From Candidatus Bathyarchaeota archaeon (GTDB lineage: Archaea > Thermoproteota > Bathyarchaeia > 40CM-2-53-6): a stretch of DNA of 64,000 bases. This document shows, one piece after another, positions 17,340 through 26,105 of the stretch. The position numbers and the translations under genes are program-made. Position 1 is the first letter of the stretch. Each line of letters begins with the position of its first letter. The notes beneath the pieces were generated by a model that was given only the letters and a program-made list of their open reading frames with translations, was not told the DNA's origin and made no database searches. Location of the stretch: positions 12,132 through 76,131 of the forward strand of contig VBBQ01000026.1 in the NCBI GenBank assembly GCA_005888755.1, read 5' to 3'.

Positions 17340-17733
17340 CTCCTGGGCCTGGGTCGAGCTGTTCAAGGCTAGCAAGACTGGTGGAATAGCGAAGGAACGG
17401 ATCGAGAATGCCGATGATGTTTTCACGCCGAGCCTTGTTCTTGCGGAATTAGCAATGAAATACCTCAAAGAGGGTGAGGATCAACGCCTCATCCACACGT
17501 GGCTCCAGAGCATATCCGAAGCCACACAACTGGTCGAGGTTGATATAGAATCGGCGGAGGAATCAGCGAGGGCAGCGCTCGAACTGGCGAGGAAGGCACG
17601 AGACGGAGGTCTCGGGACGCCAGGCCTTGGCGATGCAATAGTACTAGCCACTGCAAGAATCTGCCGCGCGCAAGTACTTACTGGGGACCCACACTTCAAA
17701 GGCCTACCTGAAACTCAGTGGCTCGGCGAGTGA
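17329..17733 (+). CDS. vapC: PIN-domain ribonuclease toxin VapC, no canonical start codon
   Basis: About 134 residues. All four acidic residues of the PIN site are present: IVVDSWAW, LVLAELAMKY, GLGDAIVLATA and LTGDPHF. The first in-frame Met codon (17455) is far too late, since it would remove the first catalytic Asp. From the TGA at 17287 to 17455 there is no ATG, GTG or TTG. The ATC at 17329, 13 bases after a GGAGGAGG-like site, is where the family ATG would be. So either an ATC start is used or a start was lost by G to C. Confidence 0.72.
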   Translation: MVVDSWAWVELFKASKTGGIAKERIENADDVFTPSLVLAELAMKYLKEGEDQRLIHTWLQSISEATQLVEVDIESAEESARAALELARKARDGGLGTPGLGDAIVLATARICRAQVLTGDPHFKGLPETQWLGE

Positions 17734-17853
17734 ATGACGCGAAGACTCAAGACCTGAAATCCTACCGGAAGACGTTCCGAACAGGTTTACTCATATTTCC
17801 AGTTCGTCGAATACCAGCCGCTCATACAATTGAAGCCTTTGAATGTGAAACGC

Positions 17854-18843
17854 ATGAAAGCAATTGTCTGCACGAGATACGGGCCTCCTGACGTTCTTCA
17901 GCTAGAAGAGATAGAGAAACCCTCTCCCGAGGACAATGAGGTGCTGATTAGAGTCCATGCGACAACGGTAACAGCGGGGGATTGTGGCTTGCGGAGTCTC
18001 AAGTTCCCCTTGTTGTCTCAGCCCCTTGTCCGAATAGGATTTGGTTTCAGGGGACCGAGAAAGAAGATACTAGGGCAGGAGGTGGCCGGGGAAATTGAAT
18101 CGGTAGGAAATGCTGTAAGACTGTTGAAGAAAGGTGACCAGGTTTTTGCCTGGACCGGCTTCCATCTAGGTGGTTATGCCGAGTACACGTGCCTGCGTGA
18201 AGGAGGAGTGTTGGCGATCAAACCGGTCAATATGAGCTATGATGAAGCCGCGACCCTTGGCGTCGGGGGACTTGAGGCCTGGCGTTTGCTGAGAAAAGGA
18301 AACGTCCAGAGTGGAGAAAGGGTCTTGATCAATGGTGCAGGTGGAGGCATCGGCACGTTCGCCGTACAGATTGCCAAGTACTATGGAGGGGAAGTGACTG
18401 GGGTGGACAGCGCCGGGAAACTGGACATGCTACGGTCGATTGGCGCAGACCACGTTATAGATTACACGCAAGCGGACTTTACGAGGAATGGGGAGACCTA
18501 TGATGTGATTTTTGACGTGATCGGCAAGAGTTCGTTTTCACGTAGCATAAGATCGCTGAGAGAAAATGGACGTTACCTCTTGGGAAACCCCAGATTGTCG
18601 CACATGGTTCGGGGGGGATGGGTTTCGCGGAGAACAAGCAAGAAGGTGATCTTTGGAGGGACAGGCCACCGGGAAGATCTTGTGATGCTCAAAGAGCTTG
18701 TTGAGGCGGGCAAGATAAAGTCCGTTATCGATAGACGCTACCCGTTGGAACAAACGGCCGAGGCTCACAGGTATGTCGACACGGGACAGAAAATTGGAAA
18801 TGTAGTCATCACTATGGAACATGATGCGGGAGTGGGTGATTGA
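17854..18843 (+). CDS. Zinc-independent MDR-family NAD(P) oxidoreductase
   Basis: A medium-chain dehydrogenase of the quinone oxidoreductase / enoyl reductase type. From ATG 17854 it gives MKAIVCTRYGPPDVLQL, then GQEVAGEIESVG, the NADPH loop INGAGGGIGTFAVQIAK, and IGADHVIDY. Zinc ligands of alcohol dehydrogenases are missing. A TTG nine codons further upstream (17830) could also be used. A DUF6326-like membrane protein follows after three bases, probably in the same transcript. Confidence 0.82.
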   Translation: MKAIVCTRYGPPDVLQLEEIEKPSPEDNEVLIRVHATTVTAGDCGLRSLKFPLLSQPLVRIGFGFRGPRKKILGQEVAGEIESVGNAVRLLKKGDQVFAWTGFHLGGYAEYTCLREGGVLAIKPVNMSYDEAATLGVGGLEAWRLLRKGNVQSGERVLINGAGGGIGTFAVQIAKYYGGEVTGVDSAGKLDMLRSIGADHVIDYTQADFTRNGETYDVIFDVIGKSSFSRSIRSLRENGRYLLGNPRLSHMVRGGWVSRRTSKKVIFGGTGHREDLVMLKELVEAGKIKSVIDRRYPLEQTAEAHRYVDTGQKIGNVVITMEHDAGVGD

Positions 18844-18846
18844 ATT

Positions 18847-19215
18847 ATGGAAGATGTAAGAATAATCCTTTCAGCATCATGGGTGGCTCTAATGCTAGCC
18901 TATCTTTTGGGGGACGTTCTGCGAATTTACAGCGGCGACTCTGCAGCAGGAAAAATCGGGGGGATTGAAATAACAGGGAATCAGTGGTTGGGAGTTGCAA
19001 TACTAATGGTGACTCCGATTATTATGATGTTCCTTTCCCTGACGCTGAACTATCCTGTGACTCGCTGGGCAAACATCATCGTAGCCATTGTCTTTTTTGG
19101 TTTCAATCTCATTGGATTGCCGGGATACCCTTCCGCTTATGACCGATTCTTGATAATTGTAGGGCTCGGGTTTAATGTGCTGACTGTCTGGTATGCATGG
19201 CAGTGGACAGGTTAG
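18847..19215 (+). CDS. Small four-helix membrane protein, DUF6326-like
   Basis: 122 residues with four membrane segments, near residues 7-28, 45-67, 75-95 and 100-120. The opening (MEDVRIILSASWVALML) and overall layout resemble DUF6326 proteins of unknown function. It starts three bases after the MDR stop. Confidence 0.6.
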   Translation: MEDVRIILSASWVALMLAYLLGDVLRIYSGDSAAGKIGGIEITGNQWLGVAILMVTPIIMMFLSLTLNYPVTRWANIIVAIVFFGFNLIGLPGYPSAYDRFLIIVGLGFNVLTVWYAWQWTG

Positions 19216-19237
19216 CACTCGCCATGTCGATATCAGC

Positions 19238-19254
19238 ACGTATTCGCGATACGT
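19238..19254. promoter_or_regulatory. ACGTAT-N5-ATACGT palindrome, candidate operator
   Basis: A perfect 6-base inverted repeat with a 5-base spacer (TCGCG), 50 bases upstream of the membrane protein at 19304. The next gene in that operon (19916) is a winged-helix protein that could bind it. Confidence 0.45.
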
Positions 19255-19303
19255 ATTGACGACCCGCTAGCCCTTTTAGCGAAAACCTGATCATATCGTA
19301 TCT

Positions 19304-19909
19304 ATGACAGCTTCAACGGAAGAATCTGGACAACGCGCTGACCAGAAGCTGGATGATATCGTACGAGACGCAGATGACTACTACAACAATCTGCGTCGGA
19401 AACATGTCAGCGACACCCGGTTAGATGTCGCGGTGGTAAGCCTCGTCGTCTGGTTTGCCTCCTTCGCTGTGCTTGGACTCACTTCGATTCTCATATTCGG
19501 ATATGTGATCAGCTCCATAGTTCTCCCCTTTCTCGTAGCGATCGTGGTTGGTGCAGGGGCCGGGCTTGCCACGTACGTGATCAGACAGAGAAGGGGATTC
19601 AAGTTCGCAGAGCTCGGTGCCCTCTTGAATAAGATGAAACAGGGAGGAGTCTCGTCCGAAGACGGGCTCCACCTCATGGACGCGATGCACCAAGCCCGGC
19701 TTGTTGCCAGGAAGAGGAAGATGGATTCAGCGTTCGAGTACGGGGTGTTAGCCTTCGCCCTTGTCGCCCTGACTGGCCAAAGCGCCGCGATTGGAGCGTT
19801 GGCCGGGGTTATCGTGTATCTCTACTTCCGGTTCGAGGCGCTCAGAGAGTACGAGAGGGAAGAGGGGAGATACGAGGATTCGAAGAAAGATCTTCTCCAC
19901 AGCCTGTGA
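19304..19909 (+). CDS. Membrane protein with coiled cytoplasmic ends, hypothetical
   Basis: 201 residues, not recognised. A hydrophilic N-terminus (about 45 residues) precedes two close membrane segments (VVSLVVWFASFAVLGLTS and LPFLVAIVVGAGAGLATYV), then a soluble stretch and another hydrophobic pair (YGVLAFALVALTG ... GVIVYLYF) and a charged tail. The winged-helix gene at 19916 follows after six bases. A membrane partner plus winged helix suggests a sensory or regulatory pair, but this is inference. Confidence 0.6.
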   Translation: MTASTEESGQRADQKLDDIVRDADDYYNNLRRKHVSDTRLDVAVVSLVVWFASFAVLGLTSILIFGYVISSIVLPFLVAIVVGAGAGLATYVIRQRRGFKFAELGALLNKMKQGGVSSEDGLHLMDAMHQARLVARKRKMDSAFEYGVLAFALVALTGQSAAIGALAGVIVYLYFRFEALREYEREEGRYEDSKKDLLHSL

Positions 19910-19915
19910 CCGGGT

Positions 19916-20185
19916 TTGGAGCGCCCTGACCTCTACGTTCTCGCCCGTTTCCTTGACACGTTGTATCAGAATGGTAGAAGGATGAAAAAGACGAATTTGC
20001 AGATGAGGGTAGGCCTCAACTATCCAAGGTTCATAGAGTACCTTGAATGGATGATCTCTCACGCGTTCATAGAGCGGGAAACAGACGAGGGCGCGGAACT
20101 GTACTCGCTCTCCCCGCAGGGCATTGACGCGCAACGGCGCCTCGTTGCATGGATAAGGGAGACCATGAAGGGGATGCGAATCTGA
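19916..20185 (+). CDS. Winged-helix protein
   Basis: 89 residues, TTG start. The pattern DLYVLARFLDTLYQNG, RVGLNYPRFIEYLEWM (recognition helix) and EGAELYSLSPQGIDAQ (wing) is that of short archaeal winged-helix proteins that act as transcription regulators or interaction modules. It is coupled to the membrane protein upstream. Confidence 0.72.
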   Translation: MERPDLYVLARFLDTLYQNGRRMKKTNLQMRVGLNYPRFIEYLEWMISHAFIERETDEGAELYSLSPQGIDAQRRLVAWIRETMKGMRI

Positions 20186-20290
20186 CCGGACGATAACAAG
20201 CACCATATCGGAGAGAAAATCTCTGAACGATTAATCGCCTGGGCACAGCGACGGAGTCTTGCTTCCTTCCTTTCTTCAGAAAGGGATAGG

Positions 20291-20844
20291 GTGAGTCTGA
20301 GATTTCGTTCGGGCAAATCAAAGGTTATTTGCAGCCAGGCGAGTGATAGAACCGCATTGGTAGACATTTCCGACCCAATCGTCTGGAGCACTGTTGTTCA
20401 GACAATCGTTCTCACACTGACCCTTGTTATCTTCATCTTTACCTTTCGCAGCCAGAACCAGGCGATCAAGGAACAGGCCTACGGGAAGGTAATGGACGAT
20501 TACGGTAGTGCTATGAGGATGCTAGTGGAGACGCCTGAACTCTATGCATTCCAGCAAGATCTCTTTAATGCGAGCTAGGGAGACTTGGGAGGGAACAAAA
20601 GCCCTACACGCGCGAAGAAATGGTCATCCGCAACTATGTCATCATGCTGTACGGATTCTTTGAAAGAGTCTACTTCCTCTACAGGCGGAAATGGATTGAT
20701 GAGGAGACTTGGAAGCAGTGGGCGGCGTTTCTCGAGCTCTTTTCCCTACACCCGGTTTTCAAGGAGGTTCATCAGTCCTCTGGAGAAATGTGGGACAAGC
20801 CCTTCGTGGACTACGTCGCCAGCCTTCTGAATCGCAAGACCTGA
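20291..20844 (+). pseudogene. Membrane-anchored hypothetical protein, frameshifted
   Basis: Two frames make one protein. The first (20291-20578) has one membrane segment (VVQTIVLTLTLVIFIFTF) and a coiled start of a soluble domain (YGKVMDDYGSAMRML), ending at TAG 20576-20578. The second frame is open across that point and gives EQKPYTREEMVIRNYVIMLY, then LFSLHPVFKEV to the stop at 20844. A single missing base near 20573-20577 removes both the stop and the frame change. The family is not recognised; the layout resembles small TM proteins next to signalling genes. Confidence 0.6.
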
Positions 20845-20873
20845 TCCGGATTCAGGCGCCAAGTGAGGAATGT

Positions 20874-21695
20874 TTGCAAGAAATAATTGATGCCCACACT
20901 CACCTGTCAGAACGCGGGGACGACGGCCTCAATCGCCTCGCGCGACAGAACGGGCTGAGATACACACTAGACGAGCTACTGGACACGATGCGAAGGCACG
21001 AGATCGTGCGCGCGTTGCTCCTCAGCCCGCCCCTCCAAGGAGGCGGACCACTTCCAAATGACGAAGTAATCAGGTTGTGCAGGAAGAGCGAGGGAATGCT
21101 CGCACCAGTTATTACGGTAGAGCCCACCGCCAAAGAAGTGAAGGCTGCCATCAAACTAGCCGAGGAAGACAGGAAAGAGGTGAAGGCCTTCAAGGTGAGG
21201 CTGGGTTACGTGAAGACAGGGGCCGAAAGCCCGGTCTTCGACAGGCTCTACGACTATGCCGAGTCAGAGGCTCTCCCGGTGATGTTCCACACCGGGGACA
21301 CAGCATTCAGCACCGGGGAACTCGCCCGCTCGCACCCGCTGACTCTGGATGGATTGGCTAACAAGAGGGAGGAGCTGATCATAATCCTCTGCCACTTCGG
21401 TAATCCATGGTTTGAGGATGTCGCCGAGCTCATCTACAAGCACCCGAATGTCTACGCGGACATATCCGGACTCATCATAGGTGGTGCATACGCCGAGAAG
21501 TATGCCGAGTGGCTTGCCAAGAAGATCAGCGAAGCCATCTACTTTGCAGCCGGGGCGCAAAAGGTCATCTTTGGAACCGACTATCCGGTCACGAAACATT
21601 CCGAAACACTAAATCTGGTGAGGAGGCTGGATGTGGATGAGAGTGACAAGGAGAAAATACTCCGGCATAACGCGGAGCGGGTCTTCAGACTATGA
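20874..21695 (+). CDS. Amidohydrolase family protein
   Basis: 273 residues of the TIM-barrel amidohydrolase-2 class (metal-dependent decarboxylase or hydrolase). The TTG at 20874 is chosen because GAGGAA lies just ahead and the family begins IIDAHTHL. Metal ligands appear in DAHTHL, the HTGD segment, CHFGNPW and GTDYP. The substrate is unknown. The GNAT acetyltransferase start overlaps its stop by four bases, so they are co-translated. Confidence 0.83.
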   Translation: MQEIIDAHTHLSERGDDGLNRLARQNGLRYTLDELLDTMRRHEIVRALLLSPPLQGGGPLPNDEVIRLCRKSEGMLAPVITVEPTAKEVKAAIKLAEEDRKEVKAFKVRLGYVKTGAESPVFDRLYDYAESEALPVMFHTGDTAFSTGELARSHPLTLDGLANKREELIIILCHFGNPWFEDVAELIYKHPNVYADISGLIIGGAYAEKYAEWLAKKISEAIYFAAGAQKVIFGTDYPVTKHSETLNLVRRLDVDESDKEKILRHNAERVFRL

Positions 21696-22186
21696 CCGCC
21701 CAGGAGGATGTCACGATCGTCGACGTCCCCGTCAGGAAGAGGGAGGGTCTGAAGTGGATACTTGAGGAGAGCTTCGAAGGATGGTACTTGATGTACTCGA
21801 AGAGAACTCTTCGAGACATAGAGCTGGTCAGAGCGGCCATGGAATCCGGCAAACCGGTTGGGTTGGTGATGACCAAAACGCTAGAGAACGGAAGCGTCGG
21901 CTACGTGTACTACATAGCCGTGGCAAGGGCCAACAGAAAGAGAGGGATCGGAAAACTGCTCTTGGAAGACGCTCTTCGACACTTCAAGGCCTTGAGTGTG
22001 GAAGAAGTGTTCGCTAGCGTGGAAGAAGACAACAAACCTTCGGAAGCACTCTTCGCGTCAGAAGGATTCACACGAACGAGCTTCGGCAAAGTCTCCAAGA
22101 GACACGGGAATCTCCACACACTCAACATGTACAGGGAAATGCTCGTCGTTCCAGGCGAGGTCCTGCTACGCAAAGCGATCGCCTGA
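21692..22186 (+). CDS. GNAT family N-acetyltransferase
   Basis: 164 residues. The acetyl-CoA loop is RKRGIGKLLLEDALRHF, preceded by a YYIAVARANR strand and followed by FASEGFTRTSFGKVSK, the usual order of GNAT motifs A and B. The acceptor is unknown. Its ATG overlaps the amidohydrolase stop. The 75 bases that follow hold no gene. Confidence 0.82.
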   Translation: MTAQEDVTIVDVPVRKREGLKWILEESFEGWYLMYSKRTLRDIELVRAAMESGKPVGLVMTKTLENGSVGYVYYIAVARANRKRGIGKLLLEDALRHFKALSVEEVFASVEEDNKPSEALFASEGFTRTSFGKVSKRHGNLHTLNMYREMLVVPGEVLLRKAIA

Positions 22187-22261
22187 GAGCTGCCATGGCT
22201 CAAGATTGAGATCAGCTCTAAGCATGAGAGGGAAGGACCTACACGCCGGAACATCAACTGC

Positions 22262-23023
22262 CTAGTGCGTTGGCCAGCCTTTCGTCAGGTTGACTTCGAG
22301 TAGCAGCAGCTCGGCGTCTCCCTCAGCCATGGTCGTTATGTTCCCTTGTCCTCGCACTTCTGCCGCGTTGAATTCTGGTAGTAGCTGGTCGCCGACACGG
22401 ACGGGTCCACCTTCTAGAACGTAGAAGTATAATCCATGACCGTCTCTCAACTCATAATCGATCTCGTGTCCGGGCTGGAGGAATGAGGCGAGGACTGCGC
22501 CGTCGGCCCGGAGCGGGAGAGTATCCCGATAATTCTTGGAGACTAGCGGGAGCCAGACGTTGGTCCGGTCGGCGCGATCTACCTCCATTTGCTCCACCGA
22601 CGGTGTCATGTTGAGCCGCTCGGGCATGTACCATATCTGGATGAACCGCATCGGAACGTCCTTCCGGTTGTTTATCTCCGAATGATACATTCCACGGCCC
22701 ACTGTCGTGTGCTGTACTCCCCCCTTGTGGAGAACGCCACCCTTACCACGCTCGTCTTCATGACGAAACTCGCCCTCAGCGACATACGTCACAACCTCAT
22801 TCTGAGTATGAGGGTGAAGAGGCCACACAGCCCCGGGACTTAGTGTATCATCGTTCAGTACGCGTAGGTTTCCGAAATTATTGTACCGAGGGCTACTGTA
22901 CATGTCGAAGGAAAAATGCCACCGCCCACGAAAAGTCCCATCCTGAATCCTACCTGACGCCTGATAAAGAGTGTTAGCAGGACGGAGTGTTATTTTGACG
23001 TCTTCTGTTTTCTGTGACGACAA
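22262..23023 (-). CDS. Pirin family protein
   Basis: A bicupin of 253 residues. The N-terminal cupin has the metal ligands in WPLHPHTQNEVVTYVAEG and FRHED, and GGVQHTTVGRGMYHSEIN; the second cupin (VLEGGPVRVGDQLLPEF) is degenerate as usual. Pirins act as quercetinases or redox-sensing cofactors; the role here is open. It is monocistronic and divergent from the zinc-ribbon membrane gene. Confidence 0.85.
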   Translation of the reverse strand: MSSQKTEDVKITLRPANTLYQASGRIQDGTFRGRWHFSFDMYSSPRYNNFGNLRVLNDDTLSPGAVWPLHPHTQNEVVTYVAEGEFRHEDERGKGGVLHKGGVQHTTVGRGMYHSEINNRKDVPMRFIQIWYMPERLNMTPSVEQMEVDRADRTNVWLPLVSKNYRDTLPLRADGAVLASFLQPGHEIDYELRDGHGLYFYVLEGGPVRVGDQLLPEFNAAEVRGQGNITTMAEGDAELLLLEVNLTKGWPTH

Positions 23024-23046
23024 GAGGGTGCGGAGTGCCGCGGCCC

Positions 23047-23079
23047 AAGCCGATATTTAGGATTTCTACAGACTACGCT
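23047..23079 (+). repeat. Short direct repeat, copy 1
   Basis: Contains GCCGATATTTAG (23049-23060) then G and ATTTCTAC, nearly identical to 24229-24250. The two copies flank the membrane gene at 23246-24133. Confidence 0.55.
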
Positions 23080-23202
23080 AGAAACTGGAAGGAGCAGATC
23101 GCTCCATTCGCCAGAAAACTGGCGCGGCCGAGAAAAGATACATTACTTGATTATTCGCGCCATTCAAATAGACTATTGGAAACTCTGAATCTCATTCCCT
23201 TC

Positions 23203-23211
23203 TTATATATT
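23203..23211 (+). promoter_or_regulatory. TATA box of the zinc-ribbon membrane gene
   Basis: TTATATATT about 35 bases before the ATG at 23246. Confidence 0.5.
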
Positions 23212-23245
23212 CGCGAGATGGCGTGTCATATCAAGATGAAATGGC

Positions 23246-24133
23246 ATGACATCGCAGCCGGAGCAGGGAATCAAACGCGAGCTGAGCCTCGGCGAGGTTC
23301 TCTCGAAGACCTTTGAACTGTACCGACGGGACTTCACGAAGTATTTCGTTCTCTTCGCGGTCGTGGGCGTAATCATCGGGGTCTTCACGACTCTAGCGCG
23401 GCAGGCAATCGTCATCCCGACTCTCCCCGCCAACCCGACGCCTCAGCAAGTCTCTAACTGGTTCCCCAGTTTCTTTGGAGCCCTAGTCCTGTTCGTCGCC
23501 GTGATCTTTATCGTATCAGTAGTGTTCTCGCCTATTGCCCAGGCGACCGCAATCAAGCTCGCCTCTGAACAGATCGAGAAGGGACACGCTGAGATCGGGA
23601 CATCAGTCAGACTAGCTGTCTCAAGACTCCCCTGGATCTGGGCGCTAAGCATCGTGGTCGGCGTCATCGTCATCTTGGGGCTTATCGCTCTAATTGTCCC
23701 GGGAATGATACTGGCGATAATGTTCTCTCTCGCGTTTCCCGTTCTCCTAATCGAGAACAAGGGAGTGCTCGAGAGCATGGGAAGGAGCCGTGAGCTTGTC
23801 AGTCACAGGTGGCTCAAGACGTTCGCAACATTCCTTGTCCTAGGAATTGTCATCATAGTAGCTTCCGCCATTGTAAGTGCGATTAGCGGGCCGCTAGGCG
23901 TCGCAGGCCTTGTGGTCAGCGGTCTTCTTTCCGCATTCTACCAACCATTAACCCCGATACTACTGACCGTCTACTACTACTCTAACCTCGCCAGAATAAC
24001 CCCGCCCCCCACAAGCCAAGTGCCGACGTCAGCGCTCACGACGGCTCAAGCCGGAATGAAATTCTGCCCCACCTGCGGCACACAGGTCTCCTCGGCCACC
24101 ATCTGCTTCCAATGTGGAGCAAGGCTCAACTAA
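23246..24133 (+). CDS. Polytopic membrane protein with C-terminal zinc ribbon
   Basis: 295 residues. The opening LSLGEVLSKTFELYRRDF is typical of archaeal proteins resembling the membrane domain of glycerophosphodiester phosphodiesterases (YciC-like). About six membrane segments follow, then a Pro/Thr linker and a C-terminal zinc ribbon (FCPTCGTQV ... ICFQCGARL). The start is fixed by this opening and the TATA box. Function unknown; a second zinc-ribbon membrane protein with the ribbon at the other end is at 31218. Confidence 0.72.
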   Translation: MTSQPEQGIKRELSLGEVLSKTFELYRRDFTKYFVLFAVVGVIIGVFTTLARQAIVIPTLPANPTPQQVSNWFPSFFGALVLFVAVIFIVSVVFSPIAQATAIKLASEQIEKGHAEIGTSVRLAVSRLPWIWALSIVVGVIVILGLIALIVPGMILAIMFSLAFPVLLIENKGVLESMGRSRELVSHRWLKTFATFLVLGIVIIVASAIVSAISGPLGVAGLVVSGLLSAFYQPLTPILLTVYYYSNLARITPPPTSQVPTSALTTAQAGMKFCPTCGTQVSSATICFQCGARLN

Positions 24134-24148
24134 CGACAGTGATGTCTA

Positions 24149-24173
24149 CTGGGCCCTGGGTTTTGGGGCCCAG
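24149..24173. terminator. Perfect 8-bp hairpin after the zinc-ribbon membrane gene
   Basis: CTGGGCCC (24149-24156) pairs with GGGCCCAG (24166-24173) across a 9-base loop containing TTTT, 16 bases after the stop. It is a terminator-like or 3'-end structure, similar in stem sequence to the one at 14384-14407. Confidence 0.5.
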
Positions 24174-24226
24174 CCATAGTCATACAGTAGAATCGGCGTC
24201 GCAAGGTCTATGTTGAAGGCGAACCT

Positions 24227-24259
24227 AGGCCGATATTTAGTATTTCTACCGAGTTAACC
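24227..24259 (+). repeat. Short direct repeat, copy 2
   Basis: GCCGATATTTAG (24229-24240) then T and ATTTCTAC, matching copy 1 at 23049. It lies upstream of the small membrane protein at 24287. Confidence 0.55.
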
Positions 24260-24286
24260 TAAAAACGGGAGTGTCATGGTTTTGGT

Positions 24287-24565
24287 GTGAAACCGAGGAA
24301 CTTCTCCATCCTCTATATGCTGATTCCAGTACTCTCAGTATTGATCACGTGGGCCGGAGGTTTCTGGGCTCTCGCCGGAAATGGCCCTGCGGAATACGGC
24401 TTTCCACTTCCCTGGAAGACCGTAGAACTTGTCCCTACATGTTTTAGTTGTCCGCAACCTACGAGCTACAACTGGAGCTTCTTCATCCTCGACGCAGCTT
24501 TCTACGCAGCCATCGGATACGGAATCGTCCTGTTCTACGCGTGGCTTTGTTCTCGTCCAGCTTAG
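24287..24565 (+). CDS. Small membrane protein, hypothetical
   Basis: 92 residues, GTG start. Two membrane segments (LYMLIPVLSVLITWAGGFWA and FFILDAAFYAAIGYGIVLFY) flank an outer loop with a CFSC pair. Not recognised. Its end overlaps the convergent propeller gene's tail by four bases. Confidence 0.55.
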   Translation: MKPRNFSILYMLIPVLSVLITWAGGFWALAGNGPAEYGFPLPWKTVELVPTCFSCPQPTSYNWSFFILDAAFYAAIGYGIVLFYAWLCSRPA

Positions 24566-25951
24566 GAAGCCTCGCTGTCCACTTGATGCGAGGTTTTGGG
24601 ACTTTCTGTCTTGGCTCCTGGATTCTTCTTTGCCCAGTTTTTGCTCCTAACAACCGTAATGACGATGAGAGTTGCTGAGATGGCGGCTGGCAGTATGATG
24701 GCTGGAGGAATGAGCCCCGTATTCTGGCCGAAGTACAACAGGGAATAGACTGGACCAGTGTCCCTTGCCAGGGATCGCGGTCCTGGGAGAAGATAGATGG
24801 AACAGGCTGCCAGAAGAATATTGGCCGCCAGAGGGTCCTGCCGTGACGGCCGCAAGATTCCCGTCAGGTGATAACACGGCTTGGCGAACCACGCCGACAG
24901 GTTTGCCCCATACGGCGTTTCCTTGATTGTTGAGGACGAAGGTTGTTTGCTCCCAGTCCCCCCCGATACCGACCAGAACATAGGACCCATCACTGGTAGC
25001 TGCGAGGCTTGAGACGCCGTACCCGCCACCGGGTGTTGTCCAGTTCCAAAGAGTTTTGCCATTCGAATCGAAGGCGATTACGCTGTATTGAGTCCCAGAG
25101 AACATCGTAGCATCGTTTGCGGAGAATGTCATGCTAAACGGTGGGCTCTTGAACGGTTGGGTGCGCATCAGGCTCCCGGTCTTGTTGTAGAGGTACAGAG
25201 TGGCGTTGCTGGGACTGACCTCCTCGTCCACCGCCAAATATCGCCCGTCGGGAGACATGGCTATGTTCTGGACGGTCGGGGGGATGATTGACGAGTTCCA
25301 GAGAGATCTGCCCCGGTCGTCGAAAGCGCGGGCGCGGTCATCCACTGTCGCCACATAGGTTCCATCGAGAGACATCACGGTGTGTGATAAGACTCCACCC
25401 GGTGAGAGGTGGGTCCACGTTACCTGTCCAAGATCATTGAGAAACAATATGCCGGAAAGGGTGTCGGCCGCGATCCGCGTGCCGTCGGAGGAGAGGCGGA
25501 TTTGGAAGACTGGAATGTTAGCTCCTCCAGAGTTGGGGGATGGTCGAGTAGTGTAGTTCCAGAGCATCGTGCCATCCCTCGCCAGATAGTATATGATCCC
25601 GTTCCCGTAGTACACCAGGGCCGGAGCCTGACCAATTAGCCGGTATCCAGCGGCTGCGATGTATGATCCGTCGGCCGAGATCGCCACAGAACTTATCACT
25701 CTGTAAGTGTCATGGGTCCACAAAAGAGAGCCGGCCCTGTCAAAGAATAGGATTCTACCACTCTGCGGGCCAGTTCCAACACCCGCAACTAGATACGAGC
25801 CGTCCGAGGATATGGCAACGGAATTCGGCGTGCCGTTAGTTGAGTACCGCCAGAGGCCCCATTGCTGCCACAGAGTAAGCACCGGGACCACGAGTAGTAT
25901 CGCAACGCACAGTACAACCACGAGCACCCTTCTATCCAGCCGGACCCTCAT
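24562..25951 (-). pseudogene. Membrane-anchored PQQ/WD-like beta-propeller protein, frameshifted near the C-terminus
   Basis: The main frame (25951 to 24647) has an N-terminal membrane anchor (VLVVVLCVAILLVVPVLTLW) and about seven propeller blades with repeated SVAISSDGSYLVAG and LLWTHD/LWNWTT motifs, as in PQQ-like surface propellers. After SGSLF the main frame turns to low-complexity His/Ser sequence. The adjacent frame instead gives SIYLLPGPRSLARDTG, then a C-terminal membrane anchor (IPPAIILPAAISATLIVITVV without its first residue) and a Lys-rich tail to 24562. One missing base near 24805 restores a normal protein anchored at both ends. Confidence 0.68.
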
Positions 25952-26105
25952 GGCACACAGCCGAATACTTCCTCCGACGTGCTCTTTATCATGATGTCGG
26001 ATCTCGGACCTCGTTGGCTGTCTTATCGCTAAGAGAAATAGGGAGTCGATTTCTCAGTGGAAGCGGAATTTTTCACTATATGGACCCAGGCAAGCCGGGA
26101 TCTTC

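Noticed and set aside
23014-23316. 100-codon plus-strand frame before the zinc-ribbon membrane gene
   Set aside because: Overlaps the pirin start and the membrane gene start, with no family similarity beyond the short repeat it contains.
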